A DNA stretch of 64,000 nt from Ascarosepion bandense (taxonomy: Eukaryota > Mollusca > Cephalopoda > Sepiida > Sepiidae), in the NCBI GenBank assembly GCA_037127315.1, contig JBBBDQ010001688.1, forward strand, positions 2,388,501-2,452,500. The letters run 5' to 3'. The position numbers and the translations under genes are program-made. The notes under the pieces were generated by a model. That model saw nothing but the letters and a program-made list of their open reading frames with translations, was not told where the DNA came from and did no database searches. Below are positions 31,572 through 44,719 of the stretch, piece after piece; the stretch's first letter is position 1, and the number at the start of each line of letters is the position of its first letter.

Positions 31572-33034
31572 AATCATAGAGTAATAATCACAATTGATAG
31601 CTATTAATTCACAAGAAATCTTTATTTTATTTTATTTTTCTGATTGAAATATTGCTGCCACTTTTCTGGACATCAGAGGAAGGAACCTCAAACACAGACC
31701 TACAGCCTGTATTTTAACATTTTCTTTATCAATTGCTGTTTTTGAAAAAAGTTTTCCAGCCTTTCTGTTTTTATCCTATTTCTGAACACTTTCCAAAACT
31801 ATTTTGACAGCATTTTAAATTTTTATCAATGTAAGAAATTACCAAAATAACCCAGCTTTAAATTCTAAAACTGGAAAGCAAAATGTAAACTTTTATACAA
31901 GATGATTAATGGAAAAAATTCCCATGACCGAATAAACATATATCATTTTTCATCTTCACAGTTAATGAGGATTTATCTTGTCAAATTTTCAAAGTCACTG
32001 CTGTAAACTGCCCATAAAGTTTTTTTTGCTATATTTTTACTGTCTTTATCAACATTTTTATTTTGAGCTTTTTATATATTAGTGTGTGTTTTTCTGTAGC
32101 TTAAAAAACATTGCTGATACTCTAAGTGATTTTAGTCTGCAAAGATGGGAAATATTTTTAAAAGGAAAAGTTTCTTTTCTCTTCTTGGTGATAAATTGTT
32201 CAAAGAATAACTTTTTTTTTTTGTCCTTGGCCTATTTTGTCACATGATTTGACTCCTGAAACAGTACAATACTGATCATTTGTAAATGTTTCTGTTTAAA
32301 GCTGTTGTCTGTGTGTTTGTTAATTTGGACTAACTGCCTCATAAATAGTTTTATCCCAACAATGCAGTGGGAGTGCTGACATGTATATTTGGAGGCTCAG
32401 CATATGGGTCTGGAGAATACAATCACTAGAAAATGTATGTACTGAATAAGAAATGTTTCCAAGTTAAAAGGGCATATTGTCTCAGATCAAGGTTCAACAT
32501 TCTGAAATGCTAAACAGAAAAAGAAGGCAAGATGGGCTATGCAAGTGTGATATTGGGACAAAAGTACTAATATAAGGATGTTAGTTTCGATATAGGCAAT
32601 CTTTGAAATATGTTGTCTAATATACTTTTTTTATGATAATATTTTGATCAGGATTGATTGGTGCTCATCTCCTGTTCAAATTCTATCAATTTGTTCACCA
32701 TGCCAGTATGGACTCATCTTAAACTTCATTTAGCTACACAATAAAAAAAATAACCATTTTACTTAAAAGTTAATTTTTAAAATGTTATTTTAATAAATGT
32801 CTAAAATTAGATTTTTTTATATTTTGGTATTGAGTAAGAGTTAATTCACTCCTGCTAACACATGACACCAAGTTAATATACTAAACATCTTTTTATATAC
32901 TGAATTTTTTTTTCTAAGAAAGATTAGAAAGACAGCAGTGCCCTGTAAAGTTCAGTTCAGTAATATGCAGCCAATAAGTTAATTATGATAAATGAATTTT
33001 AAGCATTTGGTAAACTGATGCTTACAATCAAAAA

Positions 33035-33255
33035 GAATCATTTGAAATTTCTAGGACACATAATAAGGAAAGAGAGCCTGGCAAACTTAACATTGACAGG
33101 ACATATAGAAATCAAAGCAGTGGGGAAACAATGAATGGATAATAGACCAAGGACAAAAATGGATTATAGAGGATCAAATGTTACTTAGTCAGGAAGTTGT
33201 GGGAAGCTATGGTTTCCTACATCTTGAAGTAATATGGCATATAAAAAAATGTAAT
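33035..33255 (+). mobile_element. RTE-like LINE 3' end, copy D
   Basis: Reads aatttctaggacacataata, then gagagcctggcaaacttaac and attgacaggacatatagaaa, the family's [18 protein letters not shown] region. It ends aatatggcatataaaaaaat near 33251. Only the last 220 bp or so are present, as expected from 5' truncation. Confidence 0.8.
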
Positions 33256-36030
33256 ATTTCTATATAAAAAGTTAAGTAAGCAAAAAAGTTTGAGGGTATG
33301 GTCTTTTATAATATCTCCAATCAAAAGTTTGTGTTAAAATAATTTTGTTGAAACAAGCTTGTAAAAATTGAGCAAATTTGCAGATAGCAGAATATGTAAA
33401 CACTAATTTTATCTTAATGTGATTATAAAAAAGTAAAAATGACATAAATGAATAGACATAACTAGTGATCATATTGCTCTAAAATATACTGATCTCAAAG
33501 TGCAATGCTGAACATCACTGATAGACAGCCAAATGGTATAAGATCTCAATAATGAAATAATTCTACCCTCCTAACCTTGCCAATTTTTTTTTTTTTTTAA
33601 GATAATAGTTTTAAGCTAAAGTGCTTATGCTTTTTGCATGTCTTCAAAGACTCCACCTTCCATCTTGGAGGAGATAAAAATGACTGGGATCATCTAAAAT
33701 GTTAACATCATTGCAAGGATTCTAAAAATTGTTCTGTTAAACATTGAACCTTTCAACACTAATGTTTTTTGTTTTCCTTTTTTGCTGACATGTGTCAGCC
33801 AAAAATAGAACATTGAGGAATCCCCAGAGACTGAATAACATCTCTGGAAAACAGGTACAAGTCATGGCACAGAGCAGAGGACATCAGAAAAGAGAACATA
33901 ATTAATGTTGTTTGGCACTTAACAAGTAAAGTAGAGAAAGCATTAACATTGTTTGATACTGACCATTTTAGTTTTAAGTGGTTGCTTTTAAAAAATATTT
34001 TGGATTTGACAAGAAGTGAAAAATACCAATTTTCTCATTGCAACCAGTTCATAAGAGTAAGTGATTAAATTTATCAACAGATAAATTTGATTACAAATCA
34101 TTTGTGTCATTTCATTCTAATGAGATTGGACTAAAGATTTGAACTTGATCTTAGACTAGACATAATTTAATAAGGTATAGAAAAGACGAGCAATGATAGC
34201 ACTTGTCTACTAATATTCTCTGGTGTAAATTGATACTAGAATGAATTCCCAAAGAAAATCAAAGTGGTACTAACACTTTAGTAACATATTATTTTGAATT
34301 TATTTTTTTCATTCTTATAATGCAGTTTAAAACAAATTTATTTACAAAAGTCTTCCCTCATCCACAATTTCTCTGCTCACAGAAAATGGTTTGTTTGAAT
34401 TATTCCGTAATTCAAAGGATTGTGGAGGCAGGTAAAGAGAATAAACATTTCTGATGTTCTCTATATGATGATTTCCCCTTTCTTTTTGTCTGTCCTTACC
34501 TACATAAACTATTCAAGAGCACCACCTGCTGTGCCTTTTCTCTTGTTCTATACATGAAATGTCTCTTGACCTTTCATTCTGCCATTTCATTACTTTTTGA
34601 CTCTCCTACCAATAGATTTTTTTATATACTTATACTAGTATTAGTTACTTTAATCAGTTTTCATTATTGTTGCTTTTCATCATAATAATAGAGTAAAAAG
34701 TCATAAAAGAATAGTAATAATGAAAAATGTTTGGATAAAAAGCAATGCTTATATGGAGTCAAACTAATTAATATAGTAATAGTAATATTGACAATATTTC
34801 ATCTATAAATTTAAAAAAAAAATTAATAATCCAGCCAACTTTTCATTGAAATCACTCCATTGATCATTCTTATACATTGCACTAATGCAGAGCTTGCCAC
34901 CCAGCTAAACTAATTTAGATACACATTTTTAAGCAGGAAAGTATTCATGTCTTGAGATCAGATTCAGTTGAACACTAAAGAGATTTTTTCTTTTCCTTTT
35001 TAGCCACCTTTTACTATCCACTCCCCCTGCTAAAAAAAATAAATAAATAACCCATAAATTACAGGAGAAAGGGAACAAAAAGAATAACCAAAGGAAAATA
35101 TTTTTGCTTCAGTGTTTTATTGTACATAAAATTTACCAACAACAGGTTTAGCACTCAGAAGTAGAATGGGATGCCAAGTTTAATCATTGTATGGATTCAA
35201 CAAAAGATCATATAGGAAGCAGAGTCCAGTCATCATACTGCTTTCTGATCATTTTTGGCTAATTTTTCCTTCAGTTCTATTTTCCTGTTTGTCTGGTCAT
35301 TTATTTTTTTGAGTTGCATATTTAATACTGAATGGATCAGTGTTTTGTTTTTTAGAGGGGTGCATAATGCTGGGCTGGAGTGGTCAGAAATATTGGCTTT
35401 ATAACTTGTGCTTGTTCTGTTGTAGTCGGATACCAGGGTGTTACTTCCAATTTCTTGATATAACTGACCAATTTCTGGTTGGCATCAAAGAAGATTGGCT
35501 CCAAGGTTAAGGAATAAACTGCATTTTCTTACACCTGATACTCTTGCAGTGTGATTGAAGAACCAAAACCTAGTTGGATTGCAAGGTGCTACTGGGGTGT
35601 TCTGGGTTAGGGTCCATGATGTGACCCAAATATTATGCCTGTATGCAGGGGGTCATCATCTGATTAGGGTTTGTTGGAGGTATCACTGTTGGTGTTACAG
35701 TAGTTACTGTATGAATTTATATAAAAACTGAGAAGGTATTGTTGGCTTTAACCAAATAATTGTCTTCTTTTTTTTTTTTTCTTCTTTTTTCTTTTTTTTT
35801 TAAACTAAGATATTTGGAAAAATCACTGCTACTTTGTTTTTGAGGTTGTGGTGGCTGGGGTCACTGTCTTCAATAGGCAGTTTTTTTTTTCTCTTTTTTT
35901 GTTTTTTAATAATCTAATCAGTATTCTAGTCATAGGTTCAAAGAGGAGGACATCTCAGGCCAGTTGCTTTCTCAGACAACTCTTCTGTGTATCAGAGAAA
36001 AAGAAAATTTAAAAAAAAATAATTTGTATC
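33256..36030. other. Non-coding stretch with a GC-richer block
   Basis: No gene was recognised. About 35150-35720 is richer in GC and G/T than its surroundings and may be an old repeat or retroelement piece. Poly-T and poly-A runs bracket it (about 35770-35800 and 35880-35905). No conserved motif allowed assignment. Confidence 0.35.
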
Positions 36031-36139
36031 TGAGGGGGAATGCTGAAAATCCTTGGTCTAGCCAAGTTAGGATTCAGAAAAGATTCTGATGTTCAGATTT
36101 TGGGAAATATGTTCCTGAGAACTTTTCAGCATCCCCTCA
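36031..36139. repeat. Short foldback (MITE-like) element, copy 2
   Basis: Ends tgagggggaatgctgaaaa and, inverted, tgaggggatgctgaaaagtt. It has the same terminal sequence as the copy at 12721-12813, with different interior sequence and length. Confidence 0.65.
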
Positions 36140-37274
36140 AAAAAAAAAAAAAACATTGATGAGACTGGGCTGATATTTTTTTACTCTTTCTCTTCAAATC
36201 ATAAATTTTATAAGCAATAAGTTTCTATTTTTAAAATATTAGGTTTGTGCAAAAATCCTTGGTGCCATCTTTTTTGAAAACTTAGAGACGAAATACCAGG
36301 TTGAAACCTTTTTTTAATAAAAACTTCTGGAAACTTTTGCATATACCTCATACTTACAAAAGAAAAAGACTCTGCCACTTAAGCTGTGTTTGTTATTCTT
36401 TTTAAAGAAATCCTCCTCCCCACCCCCTCTGCCACTACCAATTTGCTTTTTGTTTTTTGTTTACATTTATTTTATCTTTAAAACATGTCTTATACTATCT
36501 GAAGGGGAGGGGTTTTTTTTCCTTTTTTTATTTCTTTTTTATTTCCTTTTTTTCTTTTCCATATAAGATTTTCACAGTGGACTTTTTATCTGCCATCCTA
36601 GGTGAGAAAAAAAAATTTTTAAATTTGCTTCTAGAAAAAGGGAAATAATAATTTTTAAAATAAGTATTACTCCCTCATCAAGGGTCAAAATTTTCAAGTA
36701 TACAGTGTTGTTTTCAATAGACACATGTGAGAGGCAATGGGACTAGAATGGGGAAAATAAAAAATATATTTACTTACATATTTCATTACATTTTAATTCC
36801 AACACACTCTTTTTTTCAGCTACCAAAATATGAATATCTTTAATCATTGTGGGTCTTTTATGATGTCCCATTTTTTAATTACATTTAAAAAAAGAAACAA
36901 TTTTAATTCATGATTTTGTATTTGTAAGTTGTGCTTGTACATTTATCTCTGTTGGCTTTGTCTACACATAGGTATGTACAAAATATGTGTGTGTGTGTGT
37001 GTGTGAAAAAATTTAGATATAAATAAAATATATCTGCAAAAAGACAGTATGAATAAAGATAAAAAAACGTTTTTTTTTACTGATGTGTTTTGTCTACTGA
37101 GTTACTTTGTCAAGGTAAATGTAAGGATTTTATTTTGCAACACAAATTTATAGACATAAGTAAAAATATTAAGTTTCAAAATTTTTGCTTTTATGAATGC
37201 TCTAAAATATTCCTATGGCTAACTGTGCAAGAAAAAGGTAAATTATGGAGGATACTAAATGATGTAAGTTAATG

Positions 37275-37319
<45 letters not shown>

Positions 37320-38890
37320 CACTTACCTTATATGTAAAGTCTGAAAAATACCTATTCTATTAAAGCAAATTCTACTTATTTTACCTGATGTTAACCTCAT
37401 TAACACCAATTTATAGCTGAGGTATTTTTTTATGACAAAGATAAATGTAATTCAAATATAATTTTTTTTAATTTGGCTAAAGTTTTGAGAAGATTTCTTA
37501 TTTCATTAGTTGTTCAAACTATTGCATTCATTATTTTTGTTGCTATGGGACAGAATCCCAGTGTTTGCAATGACATAGCTACAGCAAGTGTACCACATGT
37601 AAGAGGTGTGGTTAAAGTAACTGAAAAGATTTCTTAACAAAACAACATTAGGGTGGTTTTCAATACCATAATAATTTTTCTCAGTCACTAGAATTGATTC
37701 CACACAAAAGATTGCTTGTATAACATCTCGTACAAATGTAGAACAGAAATCAGTGATCTAGTAAAAGTAAAACATGATAGATACATAAAAAGCCATATGA
37801 TATGGCAAACTTTATCTTGAAAGGTAAGGATTCATTAAATAATAGGGAACATGACTAGAGAGTAAGAAAATTTAATAAAGCAGCATGTATATTCTTTTGT
37901 CAGGCTAATGAAGATTTTGTTATCTTTGCTCAGCCAGCTGGAAACTGGGGATCAACCCACTGTGTAATAATGGAATAAATTCTTTAGAATACTATTATCT
38001 GCATGGTTTACATGGTTGGAAATGAGATAAACTGGTTGCTATATTAGCTATCATCTCTTCTGTTTACCCATGTTTCTTTGCTGATGAATCTATAGGATTA
38101 TCTGAAATGTGCTAACAGCAAGGGTAACATGAAAAATGTGTTCAATAACAACTGCAATGAAAGGACAGTATTCAGACTTTTTGTTTTATTTTTAACCTAA
38201 ATGTATCAACAAAATATGATACTAAAGTTTCAGCAAAATTTTTAGATATGAATTTTAACCTTTTCCAATATTTTCTCTTTCATTCATATATGTGTGTGTG
38301 TTTTTATTGTCAAAAGTTGCAAAATTCTTTAGTGAATGAATGATTTTTTAAATTTTACTTTAAATTTTTTCTAAGTTGAATATTTTTTAGTCCAGAAATG
38401 CAAATAGAAACAGACTGTATAAAATAAATAAATAAAACTAAAAAGTCCCAGTTGGGAATATTTCACCCTTACTAGAAACAACATATCTTAGTTTTTAGAC
38501 CACCAACTTCTTGGGTCTGTGAACATATCCCCGGTGACATCTGTCTTGACCCTGAAAAATTATTAGATTATTCTAGACATTTAGCAAAATCGACATGGCT
38601 GACATGAGGAAAGAGAAAATAACATTCCCCCCTTACACACACACACACACACACACACACACCTCATCCAGGTATCCTCACCTGAAGTGTCTCAGTTAAG
38701 ATTTACTGAGAAATCCAAGAGAATTTTCTCATCAATAAGATTGATTACATTGGTGTGATTACATGTGGACATTACTTCTGATCTTTCATTCAATAAATTG
38801 TTTTGTTCTGGAAACAATATAATGGCTAACTTTTCTTCTTGGCACAATCTGAAGACATCACCACTGTTGTCAGGTTCGGCCTTTTTTTTT
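36140..38890. other. AT-rich non-coding stretch
   Basis: Contains a GT run (about 36986-37004), a (TA)n run (about 37277-37317) and a CA run (about 38635-38662). No gene was recognised. Confidence 0.5.
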
Positions 38891-38897
38891 TTTTTCC

Positions 38898-39001
38898 CTC
38901 CATGTTATATCAGGGTCTTTACCATTTTTTCTGTTTTAATTTCCAAACTGGCAAGCCATGTGTGGAAATTAAAACAGAAAAAACACTGATATAACATGGA
39001 G
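38898..39001. repeat. 104-nt hairpin with two perfect stems
   Basis: The outer stem is ctccatgttatatca (38898-38912) with its exact complement at 38987-39001. The inner stem is 21 bp (38926-38946 against 38964-38984), with an asymmetric internal loop (about 13 nt against 2) and a 17-nt terminal loop. Such perfection over 36 bp is unlikely by chance even in AT-rich DNA. Confidence 0.75.
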
Positions 39002-40926
39002 TATAGTGTTAAAAAAAATTGCCTGAAAATACCAAAAGGTTGAAACCTAGGTTGCAGAAATAACTCGTTTCCAAATAAAAAAATATTCAAAAGCTCTACA
39101 ATATAAATGTATTGAGCACTTTTTAATACAATTGGGTACTTTAATTATGACCAAAAACTAATGATATATATTAATTATGCTGAGAACCCCTTCTATAGTG
39201 TAATCTTGAATAATTCACTAGTGTTGTAAGTTCAGCTCTATCATGGACTTTTGCCAGACTTTGCTTAGTAAATAATCACGCACAGTCATATCTATGAGCA
39301 AAATTAATATACTCTACCAAAGAATTCTTTGCAAAAAAAATCTGATGAAGGAGATTTAGATTTTGAGTTAAGCCTTTATTACTGAACTCTCAAGTCACTT
39401 CATTTGTTTATTTTATTTACAATAATTATTTTTATTAACTCATATTGGGTTTAGGAAATATAAATCTCAATTTTTTATATTATATTTTGAATTCTTGCTT
39501 CTTTGGTTTTGTGCGATAATGTTATAAAATACACTAGATACTTGGGTTGATTTTAGATGTGTGGCCCAAATGCAGGATGATGGTTAGCTAGCAAACAATT
39601 GCTAGTGTCATAAATGTTGTCCTTTGGATGTGCTTGTGGCCTTCTGATTAACTTAGCTAAGCTTAGAAATTACCAAAGACCTACCCCAGAGTTGAGTTGC
39701 ATTTTTCCAATAGTATCAATGTTCAATTTTAGGTAAAAGTCAGGATTTTGAATGCTGCTTTTCAAGGCAGACAATCTCTCTAAATGTGAAAACTTGATTC
39801 AATTTTTCAGCCTAAGTTCAGTCAAATATCAATTTTGATTTCTTAATATTTTCCTTGTTTTTATTAAAGACGAGAAAAACTGTTCAAATGAATCAGTCAT
39901 GAGAACTTATCATTTCAAAAATTCAGTCAAATAGAGCTCTCAAGAAATTAATTTTTAGGAGAGGTTCTTTTATGCACAAATTTATCAACATTTTTCACCT
40001 GATAAGAAGTTAATCCTGCAGTTCCTAAAAAACTCAGAAACTGTGTATTCTTTTCCTTTCCTTAAATGATCAGAGATCTATTAAAAGCTGAAGCTAGTAA
40101 AAATGGCTAACTCATAAATCTGTGTTTAAGAGATATATTTACTGATTCAAAGGAAAATGTCTGGTGGAAAAGTTCTAAAATATACAAAAACTAATTTTTT
40201 TTATTTTCAACAAGTTCAAGCTCCCCTCATAGATCAAGCATCTTTGTTGTTTTAATCCCATTTTTTTTTTATTAACACCAAAATGTTATGGCAAGAATAA
40301 CAAAGATAAGAATGCTAATCTGAAAATAAAAATAAAGAGCAAAAGAAACTTTTTAAATCATCCAGTCATAAAAGGCCATTTTGGAAGCATTTATAAGATT
40401 GAATTCAGTTTTCAGAATTCCAAGAATCAATGAATATTTCTGGATAATTTTGTTTTACTTCTTTTCTCTCAAACATTTATGTATATATTTTTTTATCACT
40501 CATAGTACATGAACAAATGCATGCACACCTTCATATATTTGATTATAGTGTGTATGTGTGTGTGCAATGGTTGGAGATGTTTATATATCTTTTGTACATA
40601 CCTATTTGTAACATGAACCACTGTGTGTTATATATTTTTATGCCTTCTTGTATTTTGTTAATTCACTTTCTTCTTCTTTCATTAATGTCAAAAGACAATT
40701 TTTCTTCTAGATTTTTTTTCAAACAAAAACTATTTGATAAACTTTCAAAACTAATTCCACATACTATTTTTTATTCCTCTCTTTTTAAAATTCAATTTCT
40801 GGGAGGTAAGCCTCTAAATGAATCAATAACATTTGAATGAATGAAATTTTTTAAATTTAATATATATAAAAAATGACAATGCTTAAAGAAAAGAAAAATT
40901 AAAATCCAAGACAAAAAAAAAAATGC

Positions 40927-40972
<46 letters not shown>

Positions 40973-43900
40973 GGGGCTGAAAAATTGTTAAAAATAAAAA
41001 TTCTTTTATTTTAAGGTCCATTGAAAATAGTCAAAGTTCCAAATTCATGCATTTTTACTTTTGGAAAAACATTTGAAAAAAAAATTTTTCTCCACCTACA
41101 AATATTTTATTTTCACACAGCCTTTTAATAATGATGAATCTATATTTGTTTAAACTGTTATACATGTGAAAATCTTTTTTTCTTTTTAATTTAAGGAAAA
41201 AAAAAGAAAAAAAAACTTTTTAAATTCCTGTCCATTTGTTCCTAACCATAATTTTTTTTTTCTTTTTAATGTTACCCCATGATGGACCTCCAATGTTTCT
41301 TTATCCTTTTTTTTTTATTTTAAAATCTGTAATTTCTCTGACTGTTAAAAAGTAATTTTACTATTTCAAAAAAAGTGTTTAAATATTCATCTTCTAAATT
41401 GCAGAATAGTTGGTTTTTTTTTTTCTTTCAGAGCCAAATGGTTTATTACATTTATGATTTTATTATATGACCAAAATTCTCTAAGAACATTGTATTGACA
41501 TTACATTTTGACTGACAATTTGTTTGTACACACATACGTACACATACATACACACTAATTATCCATTTCCCTACACCAAATTATATAAATAATTTAATAG
41601 TTGCCATAATTAGGCTGTTTTCAAACATCCTCTTAAATGGATCACAAAATGGCTTCTTGGTCTGTTCTTAGTAAGAGAAATCCTAGCCTCATTGATTATC
41701 CCTTTGTTTAAAATTCTAGGAGGCGTTATTGTCATTCCACAAATTATTTTGTATTTTTATCCTTTTTGCTTTTATCATAACCAAAGTACTTTGGTCTTCC
41801 TTCTGTGTATAATTCTTGCAATAGTTTTTTGTTTTTTTTCCACACAGATGATTCTAGATCTTGGCATCAATGCCATGAAGATACTTAGTAAAAATAACAA
41901 AAATTTCACAAGGGCCTTCTGTACCTAAAAATTGGTATCATTAATGTCTCATGCTTAACAAAATGGTGTTGATATTCTTTATATATGTAACCAGACATTT
42001 TTTCTGTTTCCTGGATTATCTTTGTCTGCAAGAATATTTGATGCCCACATCTAGAACCATTTATAAAGAAGAATGCTCAACTTGAACTATCCACCCAATG
42101 AAGACTGAAAAATGTATTAATTAAAAAAAAAATTATGATTACAACAGCAAGGATAAGGATATTAGTCTGGATAACTTGTTGAAAGATGGTTAACTCTTTG
42201 TTACCTGTATATCATTATCAGGAATCTCTTGTATCAAGATTAATTATCTCTGTGATGTTATTCTTTTGTTTTTATTGATCCCAAATCAAACATTTCTCAT
42301 TTACAAAGCTTTCTCAAACAATATTGTTCTCAATATTACTTTAAGTTTACCTTACTGCATAATGAGGCCAAATTGTAAAGAACCATAGGAAGATTGTGTT
42401 GTATGAGTTTTTCAGATGGGCTGCTTGCCTAGAGAATCAGCATTAGAAATTTTGGCTTTTTACTTTATCTCAAAAACAGATATCTAGCAGAAAGATGTAA
42501 GCAACTGCTTCAACCACTTGACATGTTGAATCATGGGGAGGATAGCAAATCACAATCACACAGTGGGTCTCATATAATAAAACTGGTTTTTCATATCTGA
42601 AGATGTAACTACTGTAGATCAAAACTATTACAAAATAAATTTCTGAAAAGTTCCAATAAGCAATACATGAATTTGCTACATGCCAAGTGTAACATCAGGT
42701 GAAGGCACATACCCTGTTGTTTGTGTCATTTCAAAGATCCTCAGTTTCTCTTCAACACTTGTTAAGAGTTTTGTTTGCCTTATGGCTCATTCATTTGCAA
42801 CTTGTGTTTGGCATACTAGATTTTGTTTACTTTATTTAGAATTTGGAATATAATTTTTAAAAAAATGGATAAAAATCTTGTCATTTATTAAATAAGTACT
42901 GAAAATTGTTATTAAAATTTAATTATTAGCCAATTTTTAGTACATTTTCAAAATAATGTTCTTTTTTCTAAATGTTCTAATTCAGATTATTACATTTTAT
43001 TTTATTTTTCTAGTTTACTTTCCCTTATCATTATTCACAAATGCCTACAGTTTTGTAGAATATATACAACTAATTGTTATAATAAAATTTTCTTTGATTT
43101 TTTTTTATTAATAATACAAACATTTTGACAAAATGTATTTTTATACAATTTTTATAATTTTTTTTATGAGTTGATTTCCTGCCAAAATCTTTTGTTCATG
43201 CCTCAAGTATAACCCAATATTAAATATTTTAAGTAATCTAGATATTATCCATAGTATACATGATGTACATAGATCATATGCAAATCCTACACCATTTTAC
43301 AGATAAGAAGTATCTGCAGATTTTGATCTGTTGTGGGTCCTCCATGGGTACCAAGGTACAATTGGACTTGTTGGTATTATCAGTAAATTGCTTGTTTTAA
43401 CTTTTTTTTCCTTTTTGAGGGTTTTTTTTTTTTTTTTTTTTTTTTTTGTCTTTATTAAAATGCTCAGATTTACTCCATTAATTATTCATGCAAATATCAT
43501 CATTTTTATTGCTTTGATCTTTATATTTTGATCAATGGAATTCTCCATTAGAAACATATCTTAAATTCTGAGTTGTAGTATGGTCATTATTTGATGATTC
43601 CTTTAGACTTTTTGTAGTTTTAGTCAGTATGTTTTAGAAATTATCCAAAGTTCTAAGGTGAAGTATTCTCAACTATTCAGACTATCGTCCATACCTTAAT
43701 TGTAGTCTTATATTCCAGCCAAGTAGTTTTTCATTCATTCTCAAATGTTTTAACCCTAACCCTCTTCACTGGTCAAGCATCAAAGATTTGTATGCTGCTC
43801 TCAGTGTCACCATTAGCATGAGAGAGAGTTGAATATTATCAAGATGTAACTTGCACTTGGGAAAGAACAGAACCCACTGGCTGAAACTGATCATGACAAT

Positions 43901-44379
43901 AATGGTGAGGATGTTAGTTTTGATAAATTTCATAAGAAGCAAAAGTGTTTGAAAATATGCAGTCTACTTACATATTTTAACTTTGATAAAGTAAAATCAA
44001 AAGCCAAACATAACTCGTTGACACTTTTAAACAATATAAATATTAACAAAAAAAAGTTAAAAACTCTCATTGACAATTTACTTTTGAGGGTCAGCAGTTT
44101 TATTTTTTTCTTGATCCGACAGTTGAGAGACCTTTCAAAAATGCTTTGCAAACAGCTTCATATCCATTCCTACTAGACAGCAGGTTAAAGAGGGTTCAAA
44201 CCTTTTCAGCTGAAAATCTTGTGTGATTTTTTTTCTAACTGGGAACTGCAGAATACCTGACTCAATTTATTTTTAAGCAATTTGCTGAGTTCGCATCACA
44301 TAATATTGCTGGATAACAAGATTTTTTTAAAAAGTGATTTTAGTTTTCACCAGACTAATTTCCTCATCTTTGCTGGGTT
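39002..44379. other. AT-rich non-coding stretch
   Basis: No recognisable gene. It has a (TA)n run at about 40932-40970 and a poly-T run at about 43424-43447. Short frames at 40517-40840 and 41692-41928 are hydrophobic low-complexity products of T-rich sequence and were not called. Confidence 0.45.
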
Positions 44380-44516
44380 TTGTTTTCATCCGACCTGTAC
44401 CTGCTAATCTTCTTCAGATACGTTACCAAATCCTCTTTTAAGAATGCATGTATATTTTTCCACATGCTCCCCACACATAAATCATTTTGCATCCCTGTTT
44501 TCATGACAATGGGTAG

Positions 44517-44661
44517 TGTGGATATTAGCATGTCTCCTCCTCCTATGCCAAAACAAAAAGAGGAAATGGTTCAACCTTTAGAAACACAAGACATCCAAGG
44601 AAGGCATATATCTGAAAAAGATGTAGAAATTAGTTCAGAGAAAGCTACAGAAAGTGATTGA
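44517..44661 (+). CDS. Candidate alternative terminal exon (possibly HDAC4) with stop and poly(A) signal
   Basis: The frame encodes VDISMSPPPMPKQKEEMVQP, then LETQDIQGRHISEKDVEISS and EKATESD before TGA at 44659-44661. Its acidic, Pro/Glu/Ser-rich composition is unlike the hydrophobic chance frames around it. Three possible AG acceptors (44416-44417, 44515-44516 and 44527-44528) lie in the same frame, and each matches the phase-2 donor of the HDAC4 exon ending at 24050. AATAAA follows at 44714-44719 with GT-rich sequence after it. It could equally be the last exon of an unrelated transcript, or chance; the middle acceptor is weak, and the first has the better pyrimidine tract but adds an odd Phe/His-rich segment. 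Confidence 0.35.
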
Positions 44662-44719
44662 AACACACTATCAAACAAAATTCAAAATATTTTCCAAATT
44701 GTTTTTTTCTGAAAATAAA

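Noticed and set aside
40517..40840. 107-codon + strand frame
   Set aside because: Hydrophobic composition from T-rich sequence, no acceptor or polyadenylation context and no recognised motif.
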